This document shows positions 17,950 through 26,690 of a stretch of 64,000 nucleotides of DNA, piece after piece. The translations under genes and the position numbers were made by a program. Source of the stretch: JBBQVS01 sp964250805 (GTDB taxonomy: Bacteria; Chloroflexota; Ktedonobacteria; Ktedonobacterales; Ktedonobacteraceae); NCBI GenBank assembly GCA_964250805.1, contig CAXUHG010000011.1, positions 11,543 through 75,542 on the forward strand, in the 5' to 3' direction. Each line of letters begins with the position of its first letter. Position 1 is the stretch's first letter. The notes under the pieces were generated by a model. The model was not told where the DNA came from. It made no database searches and saw only the letters and a list, made by a program, of their open reading frames with translations.

Positions 17950-18103
17950 AATGAAATTTCGTAGGGACTCGATTTATCGCGTCCGTTGCGTGATTGATCA
18001 CGCGAGATCAGCCATGCAACAGTGTACAGACAAGAACCATCATGATCTCGCGCAATGAATTGCGCAACGGACGCGATAAATCTGGTCCCTACGAAATTTC
18101 ATT
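17950..18103. repeat. Family A palindromic element, copy 3
   Basis: Long form with arms AATGAAATTTCGTAGGGACT and complement. The interior has a GCGTGATTGATCACGC hairpin on the left and a GCGCAATGAATTGCGC hairpin on the right. The right arm runs into the end of the DinB-like gene and contains its TGA stop codon (18099-18101 on the minus strand). On the other side it begins 18 nt after the stop of the PQQ gene. Confidence 0.9.
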
Positions 18104-18641
18104 GGCCTTTTGCACGAGGAACCCAATCGGAGATTACATTAATGGCGTTCTGTCCAAGAAACATATTCAATTGTGCGCCATGTTCCTGTACATGGCGCAT
18201 GCTGTATAGGAGTAGCTCTAAAAAGCTCACCGGCTTCCCCTCAGTCCAGAGGAAGGCGACCTGTTGCTGCGCCTTTTCGTCTGTCAAGTTCGCAATTGTT
18301 GTCTGACACTTCTGACGTAGATACACCAGATAGGCGTGTAACTCATCCCTTGTATAAGGGCGTTCGGGAAGAACACCCTCTGGATCAAGTTCAGAGAGGG
18401 TGAAGGGAGCAGGGGGAGCGAAGTCTTCAACTGAGCCTGTGAGATACAAATCGAGCCAGAAGAGGGTGTGATAGGCAATATACCAAAATTCTACGGCTTG
18501 TGGTGGCAGAACGGGGTCGGAGGAGTAGCTCCAGAGGCGTCCATGCCAATGTGTGTCGGGACAGGCGAGTAGGGCGTTGTCGAGCATGGCGATAGTCGCG
18601 CCGAACTGCTGCCATAGGGCGGTTTTCAACAAGGTATCCAT
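18099..18641 (-). CDS. DinB-like four-helix-bundle protein
   Basis: A 180-residue protein with the DinB/YfiT metal-binding helical fold. An early helix starts LWQQFGATIAMLDNAL, a central His lies in YIAYHTLFWLDLY, and the last-helix pair lies in MRHVQEHGAQLNMFLG, together giving the three-His metal triad expected of this superfamily. DinB-like proteins include thiol transferases using bacillithiol or mycothiol, but most are of unknown role. The stop codon lies inside the palindromic element at 17950, so the last residues may have been altered by its insertion. Confidence 0.85.
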   Translation of the reverse strand: MDTLLKTALWQQFGATIAMLDNALLACPDTHWHGRLWSYSSDPVLPPQAVEFWYIAYHTLFWLDLYLTGSVEDFAPPAPFTLSELDPEGVLPERPYTRDELHAYLVYLRQKCQTTIANLTDEKAQQQVAFLWTEGKPVSFLELLLYSMRHVQEHGAQLNMFLGQNAINVISDWVPRAKGQ

Positions 18642-18854
18642 TTGTATACCTCCAAATAGTATGCTGACGCTATTTTTGTGTGTTTGTCAGTATACATTGT
18701 TGTTCTTTCCATATGTTGAGAATGTGGGAGAGGAGTTGAATAGAGGGACTTGGAAGAAATCATTACTATTATTACCGTGATTACCATCGTTACCGATGGT
18801 GTTGAGAATGCTTGCGAGGAGAGACTTCCCTGTACAATATATACATGAAAAGAT

Positions 18855-18897
18855 GGGAAAAAGCAAGGGGGTAGAGATGGGACTCCCTGCTTTTCCC
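18855..18897 (-). terminator. Terminator after the CoxG-like gene
   Basis: GGGAAAAAGCAAGGG pairs imperfectly with CTCCCTGCTTTTCCC across a short loop. Read on the minus strand it lies 11 nt after the stop of the CoxG-like gene and is followed by a TCTTTTC tract. Confidence 0.6.
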
Positions 18898-18907
18898 GAA
18901 AGCTTGT

Positions 18908-19366
18908 TTATGCGTTTGCCCCATCCTCTGCCATCAGTTTCGATTTGAGGCAGGTGAAGAACTGCTCGGTTAGCTTTTCGGCGGTACTGTTCATGAGGCG
19001 TCCGCCGATGCTGGCGAGGGTGCCGCTGACGACGACGTTGGCGTCCCAATCCATGCTTGTCTCGTTTTCGTTGACGGTTGCAAGCTTCATGGTGCCGGCT
19101 AGCTCAACCGCGCTACCAGGGGCTTTGCCACGTCCTTTGACGACCATACGGTCTGGCTCGTGCATTTCGGGTCGTGTCACATCCAGATTGAACTTTGCTT
19201 TGACGGGACCGAGACCAACAGAGATGACCGCCTTCCAATGCTCTTCGCCTACATCTTCAAGGCTCTGGAAACCGGGGGCGCAAGCTGCGACCTGCCGTAC
19301 ATCCACAAGAAAGGTCCATACCTTGTCTATTGGAACACCTATGGTTTGCGTGCCTGAAAATTCCAT
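18908..19366 (-). CDS. CoxG-like SRPBCC protein
   Basis: A 152-residue protein of the START/SRPBCC superfamily, CO dehydrogenase subunit G type. Marks: MEFSGTQTIGVPIDKVWTFL at the N-terminus with the P-x-x-x-V-W-x-F-L motif, CAPGFQSLE at about 31-39 (the CxPG motif typical of CoxG), LDVTRPEMHEPDRMVVKGRG in the middle, and VSGTLASIGGRLMNS (about 115-130) before the last helix. CoxG is thought to recruit Cox proteins to the membrane; here there is no obvious C-terminal anchor. It is the last gene of the coxS-L-M-G string. Confidence 0.9.
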   Translation of the reverse strand: MEFSGTQTIGVPIDKVWTFLVDVRQVAACAPGFQSLEDVGEEHWKAVISVGLGPVKAKFNLDVTRPEMHEPDRMVVKGRGKAPGSAVELAGTMKLATVNENETSMDWDANVVVSGTLASIGGRLMNSTAEKLTEQFFTCLKSKLMAEDGANA

Positions 19367-19390
19367 GTTTGTATTGTCCTTCTGTTATAG

Positions 19391-19462
19391 AGATGGGTCA
19401 TAATTTCATTCCGTGCTTGCCACACATGTGCGGCAAGCACGGAATGAAATTATGACCCATCT
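19391..19462. terminator. 72-nt perfect palindrome within the cox operon
   Basis: AGATGGGTCATAATTTCATT through CCACACATGTGCGG and back is a near-perfect inverted repeat with arms over 30 nt. It lies between the FAD subunit gene and the CoxG-like gene on the same strand. It lacks a T-tract, so it may attenuate or stabilise mRNA rather than terminate fully. Confidence 0.7.
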
Positions 19463-19468
19463 AGGAAT

Positions 19469-20335
19469 TTATGCTCGCTCAATCGCTTTCAAGATGGCGC
19501 GTCTTGCCATGACAACGGTCATCTGACTGCGATAATTTTGTGAGCCGTGAATGTCTTCGATGAGCGTGAGACCTTCGGCGGCGTGGGTAGCGGCTTCGGC
19601 AGCAACAGCCTCGTCGATTTTTTTGCCGACGAGAGCCGCCTCGGTTGCACTGGCACGCGTAACTTTAGTACCCGCACCGGTAATTGTGACGCGAGCCGCG
19701 CTACAAGTGCCATCACTGTCAACGGTTATAACCGCCGCACAACCCGTAACCGCATAGTGTGAAGCCTTGTTTTCGAGCTTCATATACGAGGTGCCAGTAC
19801 GTGCGGAGGGAATGGCGAAGCGAATTTCGGTGAGGAGTTCGCCCGCTTCGAGTGCTGTTGTGAAGGTATCGACGAAGAAATCATCGGCGGCAATGGTGCG
19901 TTTGCCGTTTGCGCTCTGTGCGACGATCTCGGCATTGAGTGCAAGGACGATAGCAGGCATATCACCAGCGGGGTCCGAGTGCGCAATGCTGCCACCAAGC
20001 GTACCACGATTGCGAACCTGCTGATCGCCGATGACTGAGGCAGCGTCGGTGAGCAGGGCGAAATGCGTGCGTAAGAGTTCGGACTTGGCGACTTGAGTAT
20101 AAGTTGTCATGGCACCAACGGCGACAAATCCGTTCTCCTCGCGGATGTAGGAGAGTTCAGCGATTTTGCCGATATCTACGAGATGTTCGGGCTGTGACAG
20201 GCGCAGTTTCATGGTTGGCACGAGACTATGACCGCCAGCCAACACCTTTGCGTCGTCGCCATATTGTTGTAAAAGCGCGATGGCTTCATCCACCGTCTTT
20301 GCTGGATGATAGTCAAAGGCTGCAGGAACTGACAT
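19469..20335 (-). CDS. Molybdenum hydroxylase FAD-binding subunit (CoxM-like)
   Basis: A 288-residue FAD subunit of the xanthine dehydrogenase/CO dehydrogenase family. The start at 20335 is preferred because AAGAGGAGAAACACT lies just upstream; an in-frame ATG at 20353 would leave no room for it. Motifs: AGGHSLVPTMKLR at about 35-47 (first FAD pyrophosphate motif), then TLGGSIAHSDPAGDMP at about 110-125 (the T-x-G-G-x-x-x-x-x-D-P signature). It transfers electrons from the 2Fe-2S subunit to its acceptor. The gene follows the large subunit gene, with one palindromic element in between. Confidence 0.95.
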   Translation of the reverse strand: MSVPAAFDYHPAKTVDEAIALLQQYGDDAKVLAGGHSLVPTMKLRLSQPEHLVDIGKIAELSYIREENGFVAVGAMTTYTQVAKSELLRTHFALLTDAASVIGDQQVRNRGTLGGSIAHSDPAGDMPAIVLALNAEIVAQSANGKRTIAADDFFVDTFTTALEAGELLTEIRFAIPSARTGTSYMKLENKASHYAVTGCAAVITVDSDGTCSAARVTITGAGTKVTRASATEAALVGKKIDEAVAAEAATHAAEGLTLIEDIHGSQNYRSQMTVVMARRAILKAIERA

Positions 20336-20356
20336 AGTGTTTCTCCTCTTCATCAG

Positions 20357-20496
20357 ATTTCGTAGGGACCACGTTTACGGCGTCCGTGTGCGATTCATCG
20401 CATGAGATAGGGTTCTCCACGCTTGTAGGCAGGCCGACAAGGATTTCGCGTGATAAATCACGCCCTCGGACGCGATAAATCTGGTCCCTACGGAAT
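20357..20496. repeat. Family A palindromic element, copy 4, chimeric arms
   Basis: The left arm reads CGTAGGGACCACGTTTACGGCGTCCG while the right arm is the complement of the common CCAGATTTATCGCGTCCG version, so the stem is interrupted in the middle although both ends match the family. It lies inside the molybdo-hydroxylase operon between the large and FAD subunit genes. Confidence 0.88.
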
Positions 20497-20503
20497 GTGG
20501 TTG

Positions 20504-22840
20504 TTATTGCTGATGAATAATCTTCCACAATTTTTCGGGATGCATGGGCATGTCGATATGTCGCACACCGAGGGCATCAGCGACAGCGGCGGCAATTGCG
20601 GGCGTCGAGCCAATAGTGCCAGCCTCACCAACGCCCTTGACACCAAGTGGGTTGACGGTTGTAGGTGTCACTGTATGGTCAAGCTCCAACTGTGGAAACT
20701 CTGGCGCAATAGGCATGGCATAGTCCATGAACGAAGCCGTGAGCAACTGCCCATCTTCGCTGTAGACAACGCCCTCGTATATGGCTTGACCGACACCTTG
20801 TGCGATACCGCCGTGAACCTGGCCTTGTACCAACAGTGGGTTCAACTGGCGTCCGCAGTCGTCAACTGCGATGTAGCGCACAATTTCAGTTTCGCCGGTG
20901 TCCTTGTCAACCTCAACGACACAGATATGTGTGCCAAAGGGGAAAGTACAGGAATCCGGCTCGAAGAAGGCTGTTGTCTCAAGTCCTGGCTCAACACCGG
21001 GGGCGAGTGTGTTGGATGTGTTGGCAGCGGCGGCAACGGCGTTGAAGGTGACAGACTTTTGTGGTGAGCCTGCAACCGAGAAGTCGCCACCTTCCAGCGT
21101 CACGTCTTCCGGGCTTGCCTCTAGCATGTGAGCAGCGATCTGTTTCATCTTCTCTTTCAAGCGTTGTGCTGCATTGAAGACGGCAGAACCGCCGACAGAG
21201 GTGCCTCGGCTGCCATAGGTGCCACGTCCCTCCGGTGTGGAGTCGGTATCACCATGCATGATGATGACGTTCTCCATTGGAATACCGAACTCGTCGCCAA
21301 CAAGTTGCGCAAACGAGGTTTCCTGTCCCTGTCCATGTGGCGAGATGCCTGTATAGACCGTGACGGTGCCGGTTTGCTCGACGCGCATACGCGCACCCTC
21401 GAAGCCACCGAACGGTAGCGTGCCCTTTGGACCGAGGCCGCAGATTTCGACATAGGAGGAGACGCCAATGCCCAATAGTTTATTATCTGTGCGTTGCTGC
21501 TTCTGTTCCTGGCGCAGCTTCTTGTAGTCTATAAGGTCCATTGCCTTTTCAAGAGCTGTTGCGTAGCTTCCTGTGTCGTAGACAGGGCCAGCCGAGGCTT
21601 TGTATGGGAACGACTCAGGCTTGACGAAGTTGACGAGACGTATCTCGGTCGGGTCCTTACCTAGTTCGTTCGCCACAAGGTCCATTGTGCGCTCAATTAG
21701 GAACGTTGCCTCTGGACGACCAGCACCACGATAGGCATCGGTTGGTGCCTTGTTGGTGAAGACGATATCACAGGCGGCATAGGTCACGGGGATATCGTAG
21801 CAGCCGTCTACCATTGGCAGAGTGAAGGCAATGGCGATAACGTCGGTGAAGAATTGGAGGTAGGAGCCGAGGTCGGAGATCACATGCACTTTGAAGCCAT
21901 GAATCTTGCCGTTCATATCGGTGGCCGCCTCGACATAGTTGATTTGGTCGCGTCCGTGAATGGTAGCGGCGAACGCTTCGCTACGATCCTCGATCCACTT
22001 GACGGGCTTACCCGTCTGCATGGAGGCAAATGCCGCAAGAGCCTCTTCTGGATAAATGTTCAGCTTACAACCAAAACCACCGCCAACCTCTGGCACGACA
22101 ACGTGTACCTGATGTTGTGGCAGGTGTACCTGTTCCGCAAGATAATTGCGTAGCAGATGCGGAATCTGTGAAGAACTCCATACGTTGAGCATCTTGTCCG
22201 ATTTACGATATTCTGCGATGACACCGCGTGTCTCCATCGCAGAAGGTGCCACACGTTGGTTGACAAAACGGCCTTTGACGATCTTACCGCCGTTTGCGAC
22301 AGTATCCGCGAACACTTTGTCGATATCGTCGGTTGGTGGGTGAATGGGAAGGGCAACGTTGGTGCCATATTCCTCGTACAGGATGGGAGCATCCGGCTGC
22401 ATCGCCTTCTCAAGGTCAATGGCGGCTGGAAGTGGCTCGTAGTCAACATCGATCAGGTCAACGGCGTCGCGTGCCGTGTACTTGTTGTCGGCGATAACGA
22501 CGGCGATTGGATCACCATAGAAGCGTACCTTGCCTTCTGCTAACGGTCCGCGTCGTCCCATACCTTTGTCAATAAAAGGAGGTAAGGGGACAGCTACCGG
22601 AACGTTGCCGACCTTACCCTTGAGGTCTTCGGCTGTATAAACCGCGACGACGCCGGGAGAATTGCGTGCTGCCTCCGTGTCGATGCTATGAATGCGTGCG
22701 TGACCGTAGGGACTACGAAGAATCGACATATGAAGCATATTGAGCATCTTCATATCGTCTACGTAGGTAGCCTGTCCGGTAATCAGGCGTGGGTCTTCGC
22801 GTCTTTTGACGGGAGTACCAAGTGTTGCTGCAATGCCCAT
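20504..22840 (-). CDS. Molybdenum hydroxylase large subunit, form II CoxL-like
   Basis: A 778-residue molybdopterin-cytosine-dinucleotide binding subunit. Motifs: VGGGFGCK at about 252-259, the active-site loop AYRGAGR at 369-375, and catalytic Glu739 in GVKGVGEAGTIG. True aerobic CO dehydrogenase (form I) has AYRCSFR with the Cu-ligating Cys; the loop here is the form II/BMS type, so CO oxidation should not be assumed and an aldehyde, purine or heterocycle hydroxylase is equally possible. Substrate is unknown. The gene follows coxS-like and precedes coxM-like, so the order is S-L-M, and three XdhC-type maturation genes lie upstream. Confidence 0.95.
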   Translation of the reverse strand: MGIAATLGTPVKRREDPRLITGQATYVDDMKMLNMLHMSILRSPYGHARIHSIDTEAARNSPGVVAVYTAEDLKGKVGNVPVAVPLPPFIDKGMGRRGPLAEGKVRFYGDPIAVVIADNKYTARDAVDLIDVDYEPLPAAIDLEKAMQPDAPILYEEYGTNVALPIHPPTDDIDKVFADTVANGGKIVKGRFVNQRVAPSAMETRGVIAEYRKSDKMLNVWSSSQIPHLLRNYLAEQVHLPQHQVHVVVPEVGGGFGCKLNIYPEEALAAFASMQTGKPVKWIEDRSEAFAATIHGRDQINYVEAATDMNGKIHGFKVHVISDLGSYLQFFTDVIAIAFTLPMVDGCYDIPVTYAACDIVFTNKAPTDAYRGAGRPEATFLIERTMDLVANELGKDPTEIRLVNFVKPESFPYKASAGPVYDTGSYATALEKAMDLIDYKKLRQEQKQQRTDNKLLGIGVSSYVEICGLGPKGTLPFGGFEGARMRVEQTGTVTVYTGISPHGQGQETSFAQLVGDEFGIPMENVIIMHGDTDSTPEGRGTYGSRGTSVGGSAVFNAAQRLKEKMKQIAAHMLEASPEDVTLEGGDFSVAGSPQKSVTFNAVAAAANTSNTLAPGVEPGLETTAFFEPDSCTFPFGTHICVVEVDKDTGETEIVRYIAVDDCGRQLNPLLVQGQVHGGIAQGVGQAIYEGVVYSEDGQLLTASFMDYAMPIAPEFPQLELDHTVTPTTVNPLGVKGVGEAGTIGSTPAIAAAVADALGVRHIDMPMHPEKLWKIIHQQ

Positions 22841-22918
22841 GAGTGTGCAAGCCCTTTCTCAACTGTGAGAAACGAAATGACGAATGATAAGTTGTCTTGC
22901 GTCCTTGCAGGTAATGAA

Positions 22919-23422
22919 TTAGTCGTTGGCTGCTACTGGCTCGGCTGCACTGGTACGCATCTGTTCAGCGGCGTACTGAACGGCACGCACGATGTTCTGA
23001 TAGCCGGTGCAGCGGCAGATGTTGCCTTCAAGACCCTTGCGAATCTCTTCTTCGCTCGGATTAGGGTTATTTTTGAGCAACTGGTAGGAGGCCATAATCA
23101 TACCGGGAGTGCAGTAGCCGCATTGAAGGCCGTGCTTCTCCCAGAAGCCTTCTTGAATGGGGTGGAGGGTGTCGCCGTTGGCGAGACCTTCGATGGTGGT
23201 AACTTCGTCGCCGTCAGCTTGTACCGCGAGGACGGTACAAGATTTCACGGCTTGCCCGTTGAGCATGACTACGCAGGCACCGCATTGAGATGTGTTGCAG
23301 CCAATATGCGTTCCCGTCATATCCAATGTATCACGCAAATAGTGTGCAAGTAGTGTGCGTGGTTCAATTTCTGATGAGTGTTTTTGACCGTTGACGGTCA
23401 CTGTGATTGTGCGCTTCATCAT
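22919..23422 (-). CDS. Molybdenum hydroxylase 2Fe-2S subunit (CoxS-like)
   Basis: A 167-residue small subunit. GGAGGT stands about 10 nt before the ATG-ATG pair at 23422, so this start is chosen over the far upstream ATG at 23470. The plant-type ferredoxin cluster is GCNTSQCGACVV with later Cys in VKSC (about residues 43-64). The C-terminal four-helix cluster site is LQCGYCTPGMIM and GNICRCTGYQNIV. All eight cluster Cys are in place. It carries electrons from the Mo site to FAD in the complex encoded by this operon. Confidence 0.95.
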   Translation of the reverse strand: MMKRTITVTVNGQKHSSEIEPRTLLAHYLRDTLDMTGTHIGCNTSQCGACVVMLNGQAVKSCTVLAVQADGDEVTTIEGLANGDTLHPIQEGFWEKHGLQCGYCTPGMIMASYQLLKNNPNPSEEEIRKGLEGNICRCTGYQNIVRAVQYAAEQMRTSAAEPVAAND

Positions 23423-23631
23423 CACTGATGGACCTCCATCTTGGCTAAATCGCGCCTCTGCTTCTGTCACAATGCAGGTGAGGGAAGAGAGCGACGCGAA
23501 AAGACTGTTTTTTCAGTTCGAGGTTAAAACGCTGGAGACGAATTGCATTTCCTCCTTTCCATCTACATCCAGGCTGAGAAAATCCTAGCATAATAATGGT
23601 TACAATGTCAAATATTGCCGTGTCAATGTAT

Positions 23632-24468
23632 CTAGGAATGAACGAGCGTCTCCTCTTCTAATAGAGAATGAAGTGTATTAAGCGAAACACCTGTTCCTTT
23701 CTTACGCAGCATCAGCATTTCGGCGGCAATGCTCAGGGCGATTTCGTCAGGCGTCTCCGCGCCGAGGTCTAAACCGATTGGTGCATGTACTTGCGCGAGT
23801 CTTTCGCGTGATACGCCCTCTTTCCGCAGCGTTTTGAAGATGTTCTTGACCTTGCTGGGACTGCCAATCATGCCTATATAGGTTGCCATGCTCTCCAGTG
23901 CTGCGTGTAGGGCATCTTTGTCGAGCGTATGACCCCGCGTGACTATGACAATGCGACTGGACTCGTCCGGTTCCAGTTCGCGCAACATCTGAGGAATATC
24001 GCCGAAGACAAGCTGTACCTTGTCGCCAAAGGTCTGCGGATTGACGAAATCGCGGCGATTCTCCACAACGATAATTTCGTAATCAAGATGCAACGAGAGG
24101 CGTGCCAGAGCTTGTGCGACATAGCCTGCTCCAACAATGATAAGGCGGGGTTCGGGACGTAGCACTTCGAGGAAGATTTCCAGCGTTGCGCCACAACTGC
24201 CAACGGCTCCGTCCTTATCAGCGTCCATATGGATGTGTACAATTTGTGAGCGTCCATCATTGAGGGCTTGAAGAGCTTCGCGTGTCACTCTTTCGTCTGT
24301 TTGCGTACCTGCGATTTCGCCGTTGACATGTCCATTGGCATGCACGACAAGTTTGGCCCCGACGCCACAAGGAGCCGAGCCGATGGTTTTGACAACGGTA
24401 GCGATTACAACGCGTTCACCATGACGCAATGAATCTTGAATGTCACTATAAACGGATGCGTTACTCAT
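23632..24468 (-). CDS. XdhC/CoxI-family maturation protein (full length)
   Basis: A 278-residue protein with both halves of the family: an N-terminal XdhC domain (ATVVKTIGSAPCGVGAKLVV, then DGAVGSCGATLEIFLE) and a C-terminal Rossmann domain (LIIVGAGYVAQALARLSLHL, then VTRGHTLDKDALHAAL). XdhC and CoxF/CoxI load and sulfurate the molybdenum cofactor for hydroxylases. GSCG replaces the GCCG-type motif of some homologues. The gene lies immediately upstream of the coxS-like gene on the same strand, and the next XdhC gene is only 5 nt further upstream. Confidence 0.88.
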   Translation of the reverse strand: MSNASVYSDIQDSLRHGERVVIATVVKTIGSAPCGVGAKLVVHANGHVNGEIAGTQTDERVTREALQALNDGRSQIVHIHMDADKDGAVGSCGATLEIFLEVLRPEPRLIIVGAGYVAQALARLSLHLDYEIIVVENRRDFVNPQTFGDKVQLVFGDIPQMLRELEPDESSRIVIVTRGHTLDKDALHAALESMATYIGMIGSPSKVKNIFKTLRKEGVSRERLAQVHAPIGLDLGAETPDEIALSIAAEMLMLRKKGTGVSLNTLHSLLEEETLVHS

Positions 24469-24473
24469 ATTCT

Positions 24474-25214
24474 TTACCTTATTATTTTATTGTAGCGCGT
24501 GGCGACAATTTCAGCCATGATCGCAAGGGCGATTTCTTCGGGGCTGTTGCCGCCGAGATTGAGGCCGATGGGTCCGTGAATGCGCCGCACCTGCTCTTCC
24601 GTCAAACCTTGTTTTTTGAGTCGTTCGGCACGCTCTTGATTTGTTTTGCGGCTTCCGATGGCTCCGATATAGCCTACTTCGCGTTGTAGCACAACTTTAA
24701 GCGTCGGCTCGTCGAATTTCGGGTCGTGTGTCAAGACGGCTATGGAGGTCGAGCGGTTCAGGTTCATGCGCTCCAACGTCTCGTCGGGCCATTCGACGAT
24801 CAGGTCGTCGGCGTGTGGGAAGCGTTCGCGTGTGGCGAAGGCGGCGCGTGCGTCGATGACGATGACATGATAGTTCAGCGTTTTGGCGAAGGTGGTCAGG
24901 GGGATGGCGATATGGCCTGCACCAACGATAATCAACGATGGCGGCGGAGGAAAGCCTTCTATAAACACATCGTAGAATTCTGTCTCGTTAAGTGTGTAGG
25001 TGTGCGTGGTTGCCCCACCTTGCCAGAGGGCGTATTCGGCATCTGTCTGTGCAAGCGCGTCGAGAGTGGGCACCCCAAGCGTTCCCTGTGTTGTTTTGTC
25101 GGGTAAGACCAACAGTTTCGCGCCAACGTGTGCATGTCCTCGTACCACCGTTGCCACCGCGACGCCCTGTTCTTTGAGAAGATGTTCTTTGACTATTTCG
25201 TAGAGTCCGCTCAC
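24474..25214 (-). CDS. XdhC/CoxI-family maturation protein, second copy
   Basis: A 246-residue paralogue of the downstream gene. The Rossmann half is clear (LIIVGAGHIAIPLTTFAKTL, then AVLTHDPKFDEPTLKVVLQR). The N-terminal half is eroded: GHAHVGAKLLVLPDKTTQG keeps only part of the XdhC domain and lacks the Cys-containing G-x-C-G motif. It may work as a heteromer with its neighbours. In several bacteria such split or doubled XdhC genes accompany one hydroxylase. Confidence 0.82.
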   Translation of the reverse strand: MSGLYEIVKEHLLKEQGVAVATVVRGHAHVGAKLLVLPDKTTQGTLGVPTLDALAQTDAEYALWQGGATTHTYTLNETEFYDVFIEGFPPPPSLIIVGAGHIAIPLTTFAKTLNYHVIVIDARAAFATRERFPHADDLIVEWPDETLERMNLNRSTSIAVLTHDPKFDEPTLKVVLQREVGYIGAIGSRKTNQERAERLKKQGLTEEQVRRIHGPIGLNLGGNSPEEIALAIMAEIVATRYNKIIR

Positions 25215-25264
25215 GAATGACTCCTACTGTACTCCTGTGTACAAATCGTATAACGATAACGTGT

Positions 25265-25582
25265 TCACCAATCCAGACGCTCGACGAAGACGGAAATGGT
25301 GCCACCACAGGCAAGGCCAATCTGCTCGATGTTCTGTTCTTCTGTGATGCCAAATTCGAGCATCTGCGGCTTACCATCCTCGATCACTTCCTGTGCCGCC
25401 TGCACTACGGCTGGCTCGACGCAACCACCACTCACCGAACCCGCAAGTTCGCCACTTTCACTAACCGCAAGCTTCGCCCCAGGTCTACGTGGAGCGGAGC
25501 CAGCCATCGAGACGACGGTGGCAAGCGCGATGCGTTCACCACGCGAACGCCATTTCTCTATATCAGGCAATACATCAAGCAT
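25265..25582 (-). CDS. XdhC N-terminal-domain-only protein
   Basis: A 105-residue protein comprising only the XdhC/CoxI N-terminal domain: IALATVVSMAGSAPRRPGAK, GSVSGGCVEPAVVQAAQEV and QIGLACGGTISVFVERL, with the G-G-C and A-C-G-G cysteines present. It is the first gene of the molybdo-hydroxylase string. Its Cys-rich motifs complement the Cys-poor N-terminus of the second XdhC protein, so the pair could form a complete XdhC function in trans. This is inference from the motif distribution. Confidence 0.88.
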   Translation of the reverse strand: MLDVLPDIEKWRSRGERIALATVVSMAGSAPRRPGAKLAVSESGELAGSVSGGCVEPAVVQAAQEVIEDGKPQMLEFGITEEQNIEQIGLACGGTISVFVERLDW

Positions 25583-25775
25583 GGTTTATCTCCTTCTGAG
25601 CGAGTCTATGTATTTTTGGAAACACAAAATACACCTCAGACAATTATCATTGGTTGCTTTCAGTATGTCTTCATAGATGGAAAATGTCAAGTCAAACCAC
25701 TGGCAAACAAAGCTTGTAACTGGAGCAGATGCATGTTATTATTTTTACAAATACAGGTTGAGGGGCATAGTAAGC

Positions 25776-26657
25776 ATGGAGCAAATATATGATCGTGCGT
25801 TGAAAGCGTTGATGGAGGACCATGCGGCAGAAATGCTTCCTGAACTATTGCCAGGAGCAGAACTTGTCACAGTCGAAAATACAGAATTGAACCGTATGAA
25901 CTTACGCGCGGACTTAGTGTACCTTATCAAATATAACGGCGAGCCTCGTATTCTCAATTTGGAATTGCAAACAGATCGTGATTCGGATATGAACTACCGA
26001 ATGTTGCTCTATTTTTCAGAACTATTAGGTAGATACAGAATGCCGATTATCTCGATGGTAATGTATCCTTTTGAGACCAACGTTTCAGAGCCAATATTAG
26101 AGATGGCAAGTGGAACGGGAACAGAGATATCGTTTAAGCATCAAATACTGCGACTATGGCTGGAAGACGCTGAGTACTGTTTTCGTAGAGGCGTGATAAG
26201 TATGTACACATTGCTACCTGCTATGAAGGATGTCACGATAGCAATGCTCTTGCAAGCAATAACGGCAATTGAGCAACGTTATCCACAGCCACACCTAACA
26301 CGACACCTACTTAGATTTAGGACAATTCTGCGACGGTCAAAAACGTTAAGCGAACCAGACAAGCAAATAGTGGAGGCAAAAATGAAATCATACGATAGTT
26401 TACTCGATGGTGATGTAGAGTTGCAAAAGGAAATACAAGGCGTAATACAACAGAGAATACAACAAGGGATACAACAGGAACTACAGCGAATGGTTCTGGA
26501 TGTTGTAGAAGTCCGTTTTCCTATGCTCTTAGAGGTTGCAAAAGAGAAAGTGATTCAGCTTGAAGACAAAAATGTATTGCGAGTACTGGCAAAACAGATT
26601 ATGCTTGCTCCTGATGAGACTTATGCACGTTTGACACTAGAGTCATTCGCTGCATAA
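25776..26657 (+). CDS. Rpn/YhgA-like PD-(D/E)XK nuclease-fold protein
   Basis: About 293 residues from ATG 25776 (GAGGGG just upstream); an in-frame ATG at 25677 would add 33 poorly matching residues. The layout is that of the PD-(D/E)XK transposase-like family (Rpn, DUF4351-type): LKALMEDHAAEMLPELLPGA, then RADLVYLIKYNGEPRILNLE followed by QTD, giving the D...E-x-Q active-site triad, then YRMLLYFSELLGRYRMPI. The C-terminal region is a Gln/Arg-rich coiled segment (IQGVIQQRIQQGIQQELQRM). Rpn proteins promote RecA-independent recombination in E. coli. It lies between the xdhC string and the mocA-like gene, on the opposite strand, like an insertion into that locus. Confidence 0.78.
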   Translation: MEQIYDRALKALMEDHAAEMLPELLPGAELVTVENTELNRMNLRADLVYLIKYNGEPRILNLELQTDRDSDMNYRMLLYFSELLGRYRMPIISMVMYPFETNVSEPILEMASGTGTEISFKHQILRLWLEDAEYCFRRGVISMYTLLPAMKDVTIAMLLQAITAIEQRYPQPHLTRHLLRFRTILRRSKTLSEPDKQIVEAKMKSYDSLLDGDVELQKEIQGVIQQRIQQGIQQELQRMVLDVVEVRFPMLLEVAKEKVIQLEDKNVLRVLAKQIMLAPDETYARLTLESFAA

Positions 26658-26690
26658 GCACACTCCAAAGAAGCTCTGGAAGCAATATAG

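Noticed and set aside
19391..19462. An insertion of the palindromic element type within the cox operon
   Set aside because: Although palindromic, it lacks the GTAGGG ends and internal hairpins, so it is a terminator-like palindrome and not an element of family A.
20450..23353. Long plus-strand frames (20450-21067, 22688-23353) in the molybdo-hydroxylase genes
   Set aside because: They lie antisense to CoxL-like and CoxS-like genes with clear motifs and show no recognisable protein pattern of their own.
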